From Halomonas sp. M20 (GTDB taxonomy: Bacteria; Pseudomonadota; Gammaproteobacteria; Pseudomonadales; Halomonadaceae): a stretch of DNA of 64,000 nucleotides. Under the pieces are notes generated by a model. It was not told the DNA's origin. It saw only the letters and a list, made by a program, of their open reading frames with translations, and did not search any database. A program made the position numbers and the translations under genes. The DNA is taken from assembly GCF_020622265.1 (NCBI RefSeq), contig NZ_JACNMQ010000001.1:434001-498000 (forward strand), written 5' to 3'. Shown here one piece after another: positions 48,320 through 57,733 of the stretch (positions within the stretch are counted from its first letter, which is position 1; every line of letters begins with the position of its first letter).

Positions 48320-48474
48320 GGGGCGCTCCGTAGACAAGCCGACAACAGAACAGTTGAGCAAACGTCAGATTACGCTACCACGTATTGACCCGTTGCTTGG
48401 CGCATCACAACAATGGAGTCATCGTCTCGGACAGGGAAAGGGTCGAACCGTGAACAAGGAGATGAGGAAATTAC

Positions 48475-50139
48475 ATGAATGCGTGGCAATGTCTGTCGAT
48501 AACCGCCTTGGTATGCGCACTTGGAATGGCACAGTCCCACGCCCAGGAAACTTCACCACAGGCTACTACTCAGGCAACGAATGAGGACAGCGCGCGATCC
48601 GCGGTGGTTGCTGTTGCCGATATCCGGCTCGAAGCCTCGCCTCGCGTATCGCCGGAAGCGTTATTCGAGAAAGTGACCGAACTTGCCCAGGAAAAAGCCA
48701 GCAGCGAATACCAGCAGCCTCAATCACCGTTACCCGAATCTCTGGCTAATCTCGATTACAGCACCTATCAAGATATTCACTTTCGCAAGGATTCGGCCCT
48801 GTGGAGCAATGAAGGGCTATTCGAGGTGCAGTTCTTTCACCTCGGCTTTCTTTACGATACCCCTGTCGATATTCGTGTGCTCGAAAATGGTCGGATCGAG
48901 GATGTGAACTTCGAGATGGGCATGTTCGATTACGGAAAGAAAGCGGCACGGGTGCGCGATGAGCTTGCCAATATGGATCAGCGTAAGCTTGGGTTTGCGG
49001 GGCTTCGGTTGCACTACCCATTGAACACACCTCATCGCAAGGATGAGTTTCTGGTGTATCTGGGCGCTTCTTATTTCCGCGTTGCCGGACGTGGCCAAGG
49101 CTATGGAATTTCCGCACGAGGTCTGGCGGTAAACACCGCGACCCAAGGGGGCGAAGAGTTTCCTGCCTTTCGCTCTTTCTGGCTGGTCGAGCCCGAGTCA
49201 GAAAGCGCAACGGTTACTCTATTAGCGTTACTGGACAGTCCTTCGGTAGCGGGTGCTTATCGCTTCGACATCGATGTTGCCAATAACATCGTCATCAACG
49301 TGGATTCCCATCTTTTCGCTCGTAACGATGTCCCCAAGCTCGGGGTCGCCCCGTTGACCAGCATGTTCCTGCATGGTGAAAACAGCTTCAACCGTCATGA
49401 CGATTTTCGACCGGAAGTGCATGACTCCGACGGTCTGTTGATGCTTACTTCGGGAAATCAATGGATCTGGCGTCCGCTTTCCAACCCACAGACCCTCAAC
49501 GTGACTCAGCTGCGTGATACCTCGCCGCTTGGATTTGGGCTGATGCAGCGGGATCGCGAATTTGATAGTTACCTTGATATGTCAGCGAATTTCCAACGCC
49601 GCCCCAGTCTATGGGTCGAACCCCGGGAAGGCGACTGGAAAGAGGGGGGGGTCGAGCTGGTCGAAATTCCCGTCGACTCCAGCGTCAACGACAATATCGT
49701 TGCCTACTGGGTGCCGGATGAGGAGTTTCGCGCTGGTGACGAGCGTCGCTATCAATATCGTCTGTCCACTTACGGCAAACACTTGCCCGAGCAAGAGCTT
49801 GGACGAGTGATACGCACGCGCCAAGGCTGGAGCGCCAATGCGAAAGACGCCGAACCAGCGCCTCGCACTTTGCGCCGTTTTGTCGTCGATTTCCGTGGTG
49901 GTAATGAACTCGCCAGCCTGAACGGTTCTCAGCCAGTAGAAGCCGAACTGACCGTGGCTCGCGGTAAAGTCAGTGATCTCGAAGTTACGCAGCTGCCGGA
50001 CGGCAGGACCTGGCGCGCCAGTTTCAAGCTGGCACCTCAGAACAAGGCGTCTTCCGACATGCAACTCAAGCTGAAACTGCGGGGTAGGACGTTGACCGAA
50101 ACCTGGAGCTACATATGGAATCCCAATGTCGTGCAATGA
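48475..50139 (+). CDS. opgG: Periplasmic glucan biosynthesis protein OpgG (MdoG)
   Basis: 554 residues. Signal peptide with cleavage after SHA (SITALVCALGMAQSHAQE). The two-domain OpgG fold has SLANLDYSTYQDIHFRKD and GEEFPAFRSFWLVEPE as recognisable family stretches. OpgG acts in the periplasm on the nascent beta-glucan made by OpgH. GAGG lies 7 nt before the ATG. It is the first gene of the opgGH operon and overlaps the longest opgH frame by 14 bp. Confidence 0.95.
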   Translation: MNAWQCLSITALVCALGMAQSHAQETSPQATTQATNEDSARSAVVAVADIRLEASPRVSPEALFEKVTELAQEKASSEYQQPQSPLPESLANLDYSTYQDIHFRKDSALWSNEGLFEVQFFHLGFLYDTPVDIRVLENGRIEDVNFEMGMFDYGKKAARVRDELANMDQRKLGFAGLRLHYPLNTPHRKDEFLVYLGASYFRVAGRGQGYGISARGLAVNTATQGGEEFPAFRSFWLVEPESESATVTLLALLDSPSVAGAYRFDIDVANNIVINVDSHLFARNDVPKLGVAPLTSMFLHGENSFNRHDDFRPEVHDSDGLLMLTSGNQWIWRPLSNPQTLNVTQLRDTSPLGFGLMQRDREFDSYLDMSANFQRRPSLWVEPREGDWKEGGVELVEIPVDSSVNDNIVAYWVPDEEFRAGDERRYQYRLSTYGKHLPEQELGRVIRTRQGWSANAKDAEPAPRTLRRFVVDFRGGNELASLNGSQPVEAELTVARGKVSDLEVTQLPDGRTWRASFKLAPQNKASSDMQLKLKLRGRTLTETWSYIWNPNVVQ

Positions 50140-52132
50140 TTCGCCGGATCCGCGTCGTGACTGCGAGTCGGATGAAAAGGTAGTCGATATGGAGCAAGGC
50201 ATATCCACCCCCCAAGCCAGGGAAAGTACCCCGGTGCGTCGTCATCGTATCCCTTTTTTGGCATTGCGCCGCTTTGTGTTCTTTGCTCTGGCGATACTGA
50301 CCGCCGTTCTGGGTAGCCACATGATGCTGGATATCCTGCGCGCCAATGGCTTGACGCTGCTCGAACTGACTATCTGGATATTGTTCGTGGTCATGTTCAT
50401 CTGGTTGTCGATCTCGTTCTGGATGGGCATCGCAGGGTTCCTGGTTGTGGCGTTCAAGCGCGATCCGGTAACCCTCGGACCTGCTCGCCCCCTTGACCAG
50501 ACCCTCGACCCTTCGCGGCGTATCGCGCTGGTCATGCCGATCTACAACGAAGACGTGGAGCGGGTCATGGCAGGGCTGGAAGCCACCTGCCACTCATTGA
50601 TCGAGACCGGGCAGGCAACTGCTTTCGATGTCTATCTGCTCAGTGACAGCACCGACGATGCCGTGGCTGCCAAAGAGAAGCGCGCTGCCACCTTGTTGCG
50701 TCACCGCCTGGCACCGGACCTAACGCTCTACTATCGGCGCCGGGACGACAACACTGGACGTAAGGTGGGCAATCTGGCGGAATTCTGCTGCCGTTGGGGG
50801 CATTTCTACGAAAGCATGCTCATCATCGACGCCGATAGCGTCATGGGGGGGCGTACCATGGTAGGAATGGCCGCCACCATGCAAGCCAACCCACGACTGG
50901 GACTGTTGCAGACCGTACCCTTACCGGTGCGCGCCGACACGCTATTCGGTCGTTTTCTGCAATTCGCTTCAACGCTGCACAGCCCCATGCTGGCCGCGGG
51001 GCAGAGTGTCTGGCAGGGGGATAGCGCCAATTACTGGGGGCACAATGCCATCCTTCGTATTTCAGCGTTTATCGAAAGCTGCGGCTTGCCGGCATTACCA
51101 GGCGAACCACCGTTAGGGGGTGAGATACTCAGTCACGATTTTGTCGAAGCAGCGCTGCTGCGGCGTGCTGGCTGGGAGGTTCGTCTACATGCCGGCGTGG
51201 AAGAGAGCTTCGAGGAATTGCCCAGCAATATCATCGATTATGCCAAACGCGATCGGCGCTGGTGCCAAGGCAACATGCAGCATCTGCGCTTGTTGTTTGC
51301 GCGAAAATTGCATTGGATCAATCGGCTGCACTTCCTGTTTGGGGCCCTGGCGTTCATGGCGTCCTTGATCTGGATCGTCATGCTGCTTTTGAGTACTGCG
51401 GATGCGGTGCTGCTTGCGGTCTCCAAGGTTCAGTTTTTCACTCAGAATTATCAGCTTTTCCCCCAGTGGCCTGAATCCCGGGTAACGCTGATTGCGTCAC
51501 TGCTGGTCATTACGGTCATCATGCTGGTATTGCCCAAGCTGCTGGGGTTGTTGGTAGCGCTGATGCAGCGTCGCAAGGAGTACGGGGGCGGCATCAAGCT
51601 CACCGTCAGCGCCCTGCTGGAAATCGTCTATTCGATTCTGCTCGCCCCGCTGATGATGGCATTTCATGCCTGGTTCGTGCTCAGTATCCTGTTGGGACGT
51701 ACCGTCTCCTGGAGTTCACAATCCCGGGGTGGGCGTTTGATTCCTTGGCGCGAGGCATGGCGCCGCACCTGGTCGACCACGACACTGGGAATAATCTGGG
51801 GAGCGATCAGCTATTACTATTCGCCCTTGTTCTTCTGGTGGCTGTCTCCGGTATTGCTTGGCATGGTGACCTCCATCCTGCTCATACGTTTTACCAGTAG
51901 CATTCAGGCAGGCAAGTGGCTGAAGCGCCATGGTCTGCTATGCATACCCGCCGAAGTGCATAAGCCTGGCGTATTGAAGTGTCTGGAGAGAATCGAAGAG
52001 GAAGATGAGGCAGGCGTTTCTCCCCTGGAGGACGCCCAGCTGCTTCCCGCACAGGAGTATCACCAACAGATGCCAATTCAGTCGTTACGGGCGCATCTGG
52101 GAATAGGGGGGGGCAAGACCACCCAATCCTAG
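50126..52132 (+). CDS. opgH: Glucan biosynthesis glucosyltransferase OpgH (MdoH)
   Basis: 668 residues. Family 2 glycosyltransferase motifs: IALVMPIYNEDVERVMAGLE, the DxD in LIIDADSVMGG and the RRWCQGN (QxxRW type) acceptor motif. Two N-terminal and about six C-terminal transmembrane helices are present. It makes the beta-1,2 glucan backbone from UDP-glucose in the inner membrane. E. coli OpgH is ~847 residues with a long N-terminal cytoplasmic segment used to inhibit FtsZ; here only ~45 residues precede the first helix. A start at 50189 has a better RBS (AAAAGG) and would shorten it further. Confidence 0.95.
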   Translation: MSCNDSPDPRRDCESDEKVVDMEQGISTPQARESTPVRRHRIPFLALRRFVFFALAILTAVLGSHMMLDILRANGLTLLELTIWILFVVMFIWLSISFWMGIAGFLVVAFKRDPVTLGPARPLDQTLDPSRRIALVMPIYNEDVERVMAGLEATCHSLIETGQATAFDVYLLSDSTDDAVAAKEKRAATLLRHRLAPDLTLYYRRRDDNTGRKVGNLAEFCCRWGHFYESMLIIDADSVMGGRTMVGMAATMQANPRLGLLQTVPLPVRADTLFGRFLQFASTLHSPMLAAGQSVWQGDSANYWGHNAILRISAFIESCGLPALPGEPPLGGEILSHDFVEAALLRRAGWEVRLHAGVEESFEELPSNIIDYAKRDRRWCQGNMQHLRLLFARKLHWINRLHFLFGALAFMASLIWIVMLLLSTADAVLLAVSKVQFFTQNYQLFPQWPESRVTLIASLLVITVIMLVLPKLLGLLVALMQRRKEYGGGIKLTVSALLEIVYSILLAPLMMAFHAWFVLSILLGRTVSWSSQSRGGRLIPWREAWRRTWSTTTLGIIWGAISYYYSPLFFWWLSPVLLGMVTSILLIRFTSSIQAGKWLKRHGLLCIPAEVHKPGVLKCLERIEEEDEAGVSPLEDAQLLPAQEYHQQMPIQSLRAHLGIGGGKTTQS

Positions 52133-52220
52133 TATCCGATCCTGGAGCAGGCTCGTGAGGCATTAACGCGCCGAGAGTGGTGGAGTAGACTACCGAGTCT
52201 TGCTCAAAAGGATCTCATTC

Positions 52221-52886
52221 ATGGTTGCTACTTCTCCGTTGGTTATCGAGCCTTCCAATGACCGCCCAGCCGAGGCGGTCGTCATCATACTGCACGGCCT
52301 GGGGGCCGACGGTCACGACTTTTCGCCACTGGTGCCGGTGTTGACGCTGCCATCGGAACTGGCGGTGCGCTTCGTGTTGCCCCATGCGCCTTCGCGCCCG
52401 GTGACGATCAACGGTGGTGTGAGCATGCCGGCCTGGTATGACATCCTGGATATGAATCTTGGTCGGCGTATCGATGAAGCTCAGCTCATCGCTTCGGCGA
52501 AGGAAGTCCAGGCATTGATCGACGATCAGCGTCGTGGCGGGATCGATAGTCGGCGCATCGTTCTGGCAGGCTTTTCCCAAGGGGGCGCGGTTGCCTATCA
52601 CGCGGCACTGACTTACCCCGAGCCCTTGGCGGGATTGCTCGCCTTATCTACCTATTTCGCCACCGCGGGCAGCCTGGAGATAAGCGAAGCCAATCGTCAG
52701 CTGGTGACCGAAGTGCATCACGGTACTTTCGATCCCGTAGTACCCGAGTCACTCGGCCGTCAAGGCTATGAACAGGCCAAAGCCTTGGGCTTGCCAGCGC
52801 GCTATCGCACTTACGAGATGGCTCATGCGCTGTGTCCTGAGCAGATCGCGGATATTGGAAAATGGCTGTCTCAGCGTCTGGCCTGA
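52221..52886 (+). CDS. Carboxylesterase/phospholipase (alpha/beta hydrolase)
   Basis: 221 residues from ATG 52221, ~8 nt after AAGGA. Nucleophile elbow GFSQGG, oxyanion segment VIILHGLGADGHDFSPLV, acid in HGTFDPVVP and His in YEMAHALCPEQ. These match the small bacterial carboxylesterase II / acyl-protein thioesterase-like family. The substrate is unknown. It is convergent with the aldo/keto reductase gene, 5 bp apart. Confidence 0.92.
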   Translation: MVATSPLVIEPSNDRPAEAVVIILHGLGADGHDFSPLVPVLTLPSELAVRFVLPHAPSRPVTINGGVSMPAWYDILDMNLGRRIDEAQLIASAKEVQALIDDQRRGGIDSRRIVLAGFSQGGAVAYHAALTYPEPLAGLLALSTYFATAGSLEISEANRQLVTEVHHGTFDPVVPESLGRQGYEQAKALGLPARYRTYEMAHALCPEQIADIGKWLSQRLA

Positions 52887-52891
52887 GTACG

Positions 52892-53770
52892 CTAAGCCAC
52901 TCTTTGGCTCCGGGCTTCCTCGAGTAGCGCAAACCAGGTGGCACGATCGATATCCAGCTGTCCTTCCTGGGCCAGGGCGCGCAGGCGTTTGTCCTTGAGA
53001 GTGCCGATGATCGGTACGGGGTTGCCGGGAATACGGCGTAGCCAAGCCAGGGCGAGACCGGCACGACTGACGCCGAACTCCTGGGCCAGCTTTGTCAGTG
53101 CCGAGCCCAGAATGTCCTCGAAAACCGAGCCGCCGCCCAAGGGCGACCAGGCCATGGGCTTCTGGCCGTCGTTCATCAGTGCGTCGAACAGCCCATCGAA
53201 CAGGGGGGCGGGGCGCGCTAGCGACAGCTGCAGCTGATGAAGTTCGAGACGATGGTTCATGGCTCGTTGCAGGCGCCGCCACTGTTCGGGAAGAAAGTTG
53301 GAGACCCCCGCAGCACCGATCTTGCCCGCTTCGATGGCATCGTCCAGGGCCCTGGCAGTGGCCTCGGCGTCCATCAAGGGGTCCGGGCGATGCAGTAGAA
53401 AATACTCCAGTCGTTCTACCCCCAGCCGGGACAGCGAGGCGTCGATGGCGGATTCGAGGTATTCGGCGGACGTATCGTAATGCTTTACCCCGAAACGTGA
53501 GGTATCCAATGCCGGCAATACAACGTCTGCCTTGGTGATGACATTGATGCGGGACTTCAGGGCCGGGCGCTGTTTGAGGGCTTGGCCAAAGAGGGTCTCA
53601 CTGCTACGTTTGCCGTGAATGTCGGCGTGGTCGAACCAGTTGAGTCCTTCGTCGATGCGGGCTTCGAGCCAGTCCGCCAGCCGTGCAGGATCGCTCAGCT
53701 CATAGGATTCGCTCAAATGCATCATGCCCAGCACGAATGGCACATCGAAGGTCAGCGAATCGTCGGTCAT
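52892..53770 (-). CDS. Aldo/keto reductase (YdhF-like)
   Basis: 292 residues from ATG 53770, 6 nt after GGGGA. The TIM barrel includes LNWFDHADIHGKRSSETLFG (catalytic Asp; His replaces the usual Tyr region in part), the Lys in NVITKADVVLP and the His of EYFLLHRPDPLMD. The C-terminal NADP site is PVPIIGTLKDKRL. The substrate is unknown. Its ATG overlaps the stop of the hexose mutarotase gene by 4 bp, so it is the last gene of the edd-glk operon. Confidence 0.9.
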   Translation of the reverse strand: MTDDSLTFDVPFVLGMMHLSESYELSDPARLADWLEARIDEGLNWFDHADIHGKRSSETLFGQALKQRPALKSRINVITKADVVLPALDTSRFGVKHYDTSAEYLESAIDASLSRLGVERLEYFLLHRPDPLMDAEATARALDDAIEAGKIGAAGVSNFLPEQWRRLQRAMNHRLELHQLQLSLARPAPLFDGLFDALMNDGQKPMAWSPLGGGSVFEDILGSALTKLAQEFGVSRAGLALAWLRRIPGNPVPIIGTLKDKRLRALAQEGQLDIDRATWFALLEEARSQRVA

Positions 53771-54672
53771 GGAGTATCCCCGCGGCTGATGGTGGTGGCC
53801 AGCAAGTGCTGGGCGTCGGGTACCAGCCAGACCGGGTCGAGTCGGGTGCAGGCCGCTTCGACACAAAGGAACTGGTGTCCTGCCTCGGCCGGGGTATCCG
53901 GCGGAAGCGCCTGGTCCGGGTGCCAAACGACTGTCGAATCGCTACCTTGCTTGGCAATACGAAGGCGGCGTTCGCCATCGTCGAGCACCACTTCATGGTT
54001 GGACTGATAGATACGGTCGATGGCACCGCGAATACCGGGTTCGCCCTGCTGTACGCCTTCTGCGAAACCCTTGAGCTTGTCGAGATAGCGGGCCCCGGCC
54101 AGCCCTTCGAGGTTGCAGTGATGCACATGGGACACCTGTAGATATGTATGCAGAGCACCGGTGAACTTGACCGGCGTAGTGCCGCGATGCTCGGTAATCA
54201 GTTCCACGTGCAGACGCTGTGCGTTGGCCTGGATCACCGCTCGAGGAATAAGCTGCTCGTGCAAACGGGTCTCGGGAGAGAGGTGGAGTTCGATGCCGTC
54301 CTCGTGCTCGTCCGTTGCCTCCAAGCGCCACTGCGCCTTGCGTGCGGGGCCATGCATCTCTCCTTGGCCATCTGGCGACTCATTGGCAAACCAGGGCCAG
54401 CACAGCGGAATACCGCCACGAATCGCTCCGGGTAATGGTTGCGGGGTGGGCGTCATCCATAGCCAGCCCTGTGGTGCCACCGACGCGGCTTCGGGAGTGG
54501 GTAATCGCTCGGCTTCGGGAGCGGGTAGAAAGTGCAGCACCTGCGCCCCTTGCAAGGATACGACAAGCTCTCCCCAAGGCTCCCGAGCCAGCCATACTTG
54601 TCTGCCCTCCCAGATTTCAAGACGTTGGCCTTGAGTGGCATCGAGTAGCTGGCGCAGGGATGTCGGAATCAT
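53767..54672 (-). CDS. D-hexose-6-phosphate mutarotase (YeaD-type aldose 1-epimerase)
   Basis: 301 residues. Galactose-mutarotase-like beta-sandwich: IRGGIPLCWPWFANESPDGQ, GEMHGPARKAQWRL and TGALHTYLQVSHVHHCNLEG carry the conserved Arg and His residues. It would interconvert alpha and beta glucose-6-phosphate, the product of glk encoded just upstream, feeding G6P dehydrogenase. It overlaps glk by 4 bp and the aldo/keto reductase by 4 bp. A short internal repeat encodes LPAPEAERLPTPEA. Confidence 0.92.
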   Translation of the reverse strand: MIPTSLRQLLDATQGQRLEIWEGRQVWLAREPWGELVVSLQGAQVLHFLPAPEAERLPTPEAASVAPQGWLWMTPTPQPLPGAIRGGIPLCWPWFANESPDGQGEMHGPARKAQWRLEATDEHEDGIELHLSPETRLHEQLIPRAVIQANAQRLHVELITEHRGTTPVKFTGALHTYLQVSHVHHCNLEGLAGARYLDKLKGFAEGVQQGEPGIRGAIDRIYQSNHEVVLDDGERRLRIAKQGSDSTVVWHPDQALPPDTPAEAGHQFLCVEAACTRLDPVWLVPDAQHLLATTISRGDTP

Positions 54673-55685
54673 TCAACCTCCTTGTTGTGAAGCGCCTCCA
54701 CGGCGCCAAGCAAGCCAGTCCAGGGTGCGTTGACCACCCAGACCGGAATGCGCGCATTGTAATCGCTCATGCGCCCTTTGTGGGTGAATGCTTCACAAAA
54801 ACGGCTGCGTTGAAGCCAATCGACGAGCCGAGGAAGGATCCCGCCGCATAAATAGATACCGCCCTGGGCGCCAATCATAAGTGCCGCATCGCCGCAGGCA
54901 TCCCCAAGAATCTTCAGAAAGCGCAGGAGTACCTCTTCGGCCAGGGCATCGCCAGCCCGGGCCGCGCCGGTAACATCAGCAGCAGAGTTGTAGAGTGGCG
55001 CCTTTCCGGCAAGGGCCGCATGAGCGCGATACAGATCGAGCAACCCCTGGCCACACAATAAACGCTCCATGGAAACGCGGCCGTACTTCTCTTGAAAGTA
55101 CCCCAGCAATTCACGCTCACGATCATCCGTGGGGGCGAAGGTGGCATGTCCGCCTTCGGTGGGTAGCGGAATCCAGTTGTTCTGACCTGGAAAAAGCCCT
55201 GCAACCCCAAGCCCGGTACCTGGACCGATGATCAAGCGGGCGCGATGCGGCTCGCTTGTGCCGGTCTTCAAGGGGATCAACTCATCCGCCAGAAGATGAG
55301 GCACACCCAGCGCCTGAGCGGTGAAGTCGTTGATTACCTTGAACAGCGAAAAGCCCAGCGTCTCTTTTACCCGGCGCTTGGAAAAACACCAGGCATTATT
55401 GGTCATGCACACTTCGTCGGCATGCACCGGGCAAGCGAAGCCCAGGCATGCTTCTCGCGGCGTACGTTCGCCAGTAGCGCCGACCCGGTCCAGGTAGTCG
55501 CGAATGGCATCTTCCAGCCGGGGGTAATCGGCACAGCGAAGAATCAGAATATCTTTCAGCTCGAAGGAGCCCCGCTTAACCAGAGCGAAACGCGCATTGG
55601 TACCACCAATATCCCCGATCAGTGCCATTTCCTGCATATCCGAACTCATCTCTGAACTCGTGCTTGAACTCATGCTCGAACTCAT
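54669..55685 (-). CDS. glk: Glucokinase
   Basis: 338 residues from the first ATG. The phosphate-1 motif is [16 protein letters not shown], the adenosine region is [16 protein letters not shown] and [20 protein letters not shown] is the glucokinase signature. It phosphorylates glucose to G6P. The N-terminus is odd: four 12-bp repeats encode [16 protein letters not shown] before MQEMALIGD, giving several in-frame ATGs; the real start may be any of them. The first ATG overlaps the edd stop (ATGA). Confidence 0.95.
   Translation of the reverse strand: MSSSMSSSTSSEMSSDMQEMALIGDIGGTNARFALVKRGSFELKDILILRCADYPRLEDAIRDYLDRVGATGERTPREACLGFACPVHADEVCMTNNAWCFSKRRVKETLGFSLFKVINDFTAQALGVPHLLADELIPLKTGTSEPHRARLIIGPGTGLGVAGLFPGQNNWIPLPTEGGHATFAPTDDRERELLGYFQEKYGRVSMERLLCGQGLLDLYRAHAALAGKAPLYNSAADVTGAARAGDALAEEVLLRFLKILGDACGDAALMIGAQGGIYLCGGILPRLVDWLQRSRFCEAFTHKGRMSDYNARIPVWVVNAPWTGLLGAVEALHNKEVE
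55638..55685 (-). repeat. Four 12-bp tandem repeats at the glk start
   Basis: On the minus strand the units ATGAGTTCGAGC, ATGAGTTCAAGC, ACGAGTTCAGAG and ATGAGTTCGGAT follow one another directly. Three of four begin with ATG in the glk frame. Copy-number change would alter the N-terminus without shifting frame. Confidence 0.85.
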
Positions 55686-57538
55686 GCCTGATCGATGCCT
55701 CTTGCCAGATCCTGGGCCTCGAAGCCGTCAAAAACCGAAGCCCCTTCTTCCGCGCCATTGACCAGCTGGCGAAACCCCGCAAACAGCTCACGGCCCATGC
55801 CATAGCGGTAGTGTTCCAGATCCAGGGTGGTAGCGTCCCTGGCCTGCCATTCAGCGTCGTCCACTATTGCGCTCAGCTCGCCCTTGTCTGCGTCCAGGCG
55901 GACGACATCGCCCTCGCAAAGCTTGGCCAGGGGGCCGCCGTCGATGGCTTCCGGGGTCATGTGAATGGCAGCAGGTACCTTGCCGGACGCTCCGGACATG
56001 CGGCCATCCGTGACCAGAGCCACCTGATAGCCGCGATCCTGAAGCACCCCCAGGTACGGGGTGAGCTTGTGCAGCTCTGGCATGCCGTTGGCTTGTGGGC
56101 CCTGGAAGCGCACCACCACGATGACATCCCGGTCGAGCTCGCCGGCATCGAAGGCCGCCTTGACTTCGTTCTGATCGCTGAACAGGCGCACTGGTGCTTC
56201 CACCAGGCGATGCTCGGGTTTGACCGCGGATACCTTGATGACGCCACGGCCCAGGTTGCCGGTAAGCACGGTCAGGCCACCGGTGGGCGAGAATGGCTCG
56301 GCGACCGGGCGCAGAACATCCAGGTCCAGACTCTGAGACGGGCCATCGCGCCATATCAGCCGGCCCTCCTCAAGAAAGGGCTCTTGGGTATAATCGGATA
56401 GATCGCCGCCGAACACGCAGGGGATGTCGCCATGCATCAGACCGGCATCAAGCAGCTCGCGGATGAGGAAGCTCATGCCGCCGGCAGCCTGGAAGTGATT
56501 CACGTCCGCTTGCCCATTGGGGTAGATGCGGGTCAGGCTCGGCGTTACCGCGGAAAGCTCGGTAAAGTCGTCCCAGGTGAGCGTGAGGCCAACCGCGCCA
56601 GCCATAGCCACTAGATGCAGCGTGTGGTTGGTGGAGCCGCCGGATGCGAGCAGACCGACGACGGCATTGACGATGGCCTTTTCGTCGATCTGTTGCCAGA
56701 ACGGACGATAGTTGCCGCCGGGTTCGCTATTGCGAATCGCCTGCTCCGTGGCATAGCGAGTCAGCGCTTCGCGCAACGGCGTATTGGGGTTGATGAAGGA
56801 TGCGCCGGGTAGGTGCAGCCCCATCATCTCCATCATCAACTGATTGGAATTGGCTGTACCGTAGAACGTGCAGGTGCCTGGACTGTGATAGGACTCGGAT
56901 TCGGCTTCGAGTAGCTCGTCGCGGCCGACCTTGCCTTCGGCGTAGAGCTGGCGTACCCGCGCCTTCTCGCTGTTGGGAAGCCCGCTGGGCATAGGACCCC
57001 CGGGAACGAAAATCGCGGGTAAATGACCGAAACGTGCTGCGCCTATGAACAGACCTGGCACGATCTTGTCACAAATACCCAGGAACAATGCCGCGTCGAA
57101 CATATTATGGGATAGCGCCACTGCTGTGGCCATGGCGATGGTATCCCGGGAAAAAAGTGACAGCTCCATCCCCGGCTGGCCTTGGGTCACACCGTCGCAC
57201 ATGGCCGGCACACCGCCTGCGAACTGTGCGGTCGACCCCATTTGTCGCGCCGCTTCCTTGATCGTTTCGGGAAACGCCCCCAAGGGTTGGTGAGCGGAAA
57301 GCATGTCGTTATATGACGAAACTATTCCCAAATTGGCGCTGTTGGTCAGTTTCAACCGATCTTTGTCTTCGCTACCGCAGGCGGCGAAACCATGGGCGAG
57401 ATTACCGCAGGAAAGCTCACCACGATGTACGCCCTGGCGGTGCTGATCCTGCATATGGCGCTCATAGCTTGCCCGCCGCTCTTGGGAGCGTTCGCGGATA
57501 CGGCGAGTGACTTGGGCAACGGTAGGGTGGATGTTCAT
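55682..57538 (-). CDS. edd: 6-phosphogluconate dehydratase
   Basis: 618 residues, standard length of the IlvD/Edd family. It has [29 protein letters not shown] and [20 protein letters not shown] with the Fe-S ligand cysteines, plus [19 protein letters not shown] near the C-terminus. It converts 6-phosphogluconate to KDPG, the committing step of the Entner-Doudoroff pathway. AGAGG lies 6 nt before the ATG. It heads an operon with glk, mutarotase and aldo/keto reductase, all joined by 4-bp overlaps, and is divergent from gap. eda is not in the window. Confidence 0.97.
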   Translation of the reverse strand: MNIHPTVAQVTRRIRERSQERRASYERHMQDQHRQGVHRGELSCGNLAHGFAACGSEDKDRLKLTNSANLGIVSSYNDMLSAHQPLGAFPETIKEAARQMGSTAQFAGGVPAMCDGVTQGQPGMELSLFSRDTIAMATAVALSHNMFDAALFLGICDKIVPGLFIGAARFGHLPAIFVPGGPMPSGLPNSEKARVRQLYAEGKVGRDELLEAESESYHSPGTCTFYGTANSNQLMMEMMGLHLPGASFINPNTPLREALTRYATEQAIRNSEPGGNYRPFWQQIDEKAIVNAVVGLLASGGSTNHTLHLVAMAGAVGLTLTWDDFTELSAVTPSLTRIYPNGQADVNHFQAAGGMSFLIRELLDAGLMHGDIPCVFGGDLSDYTQEPFLEEGRLIWRDGPSQSLDLDVLRPVAEPFSPTGGLTVLTGNLGRGVIKVSAVKPEHRLVEAPVRLFSDQNEVKAAFDAGELDRDVIVVVRFQGPQANGMPELHKLTPYLGVLQDRGYQVALVTDGRMSGASGKVPAAIHMTPEAIDGGPLAKLCEGDVVRLDADKGELSAIVDDAEWQARDATTLDLEHYRYGMGRELFAGFRQLVNGAEEGASVFDGFEAQDLARGIDQA

Positions 57539-57568
57539 AAAAGGCCTCTGTCGGTAATTGAGTCGCTA

Positions 57569-57586
57569 TGTACGTAAATTTAACAA
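57569..57586. promoter_or_regulatory. Possible HexR-like operator in the edd-gap intergenic region
   Basis: TGTACGTAAATTTAACAA is a partial palindrome resembling the HexR pattern TGTAATTAAATTACA, which controls edd and gap in many gammaproteobacteria. The match is incomplete. A TATAAT on the minus strand at 57621-57626 could be the edd -10, which would put the site just inside the transcript. Confidence 0.3.
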
Positions 57587-57733
57587 AAAACGAGTTGAAC
57601 GTCCTTGAGTTATGAACCAAATTATAAGTAAATCTCATGAGTGTTTTACCAAGGTCGCTCGTCGTTCACGAATTGCGAGATGGTTAGCTGACCTTGCCAT
57701 CAATTCATTTTAGCTTGCTGCAGGAGACCCTTC

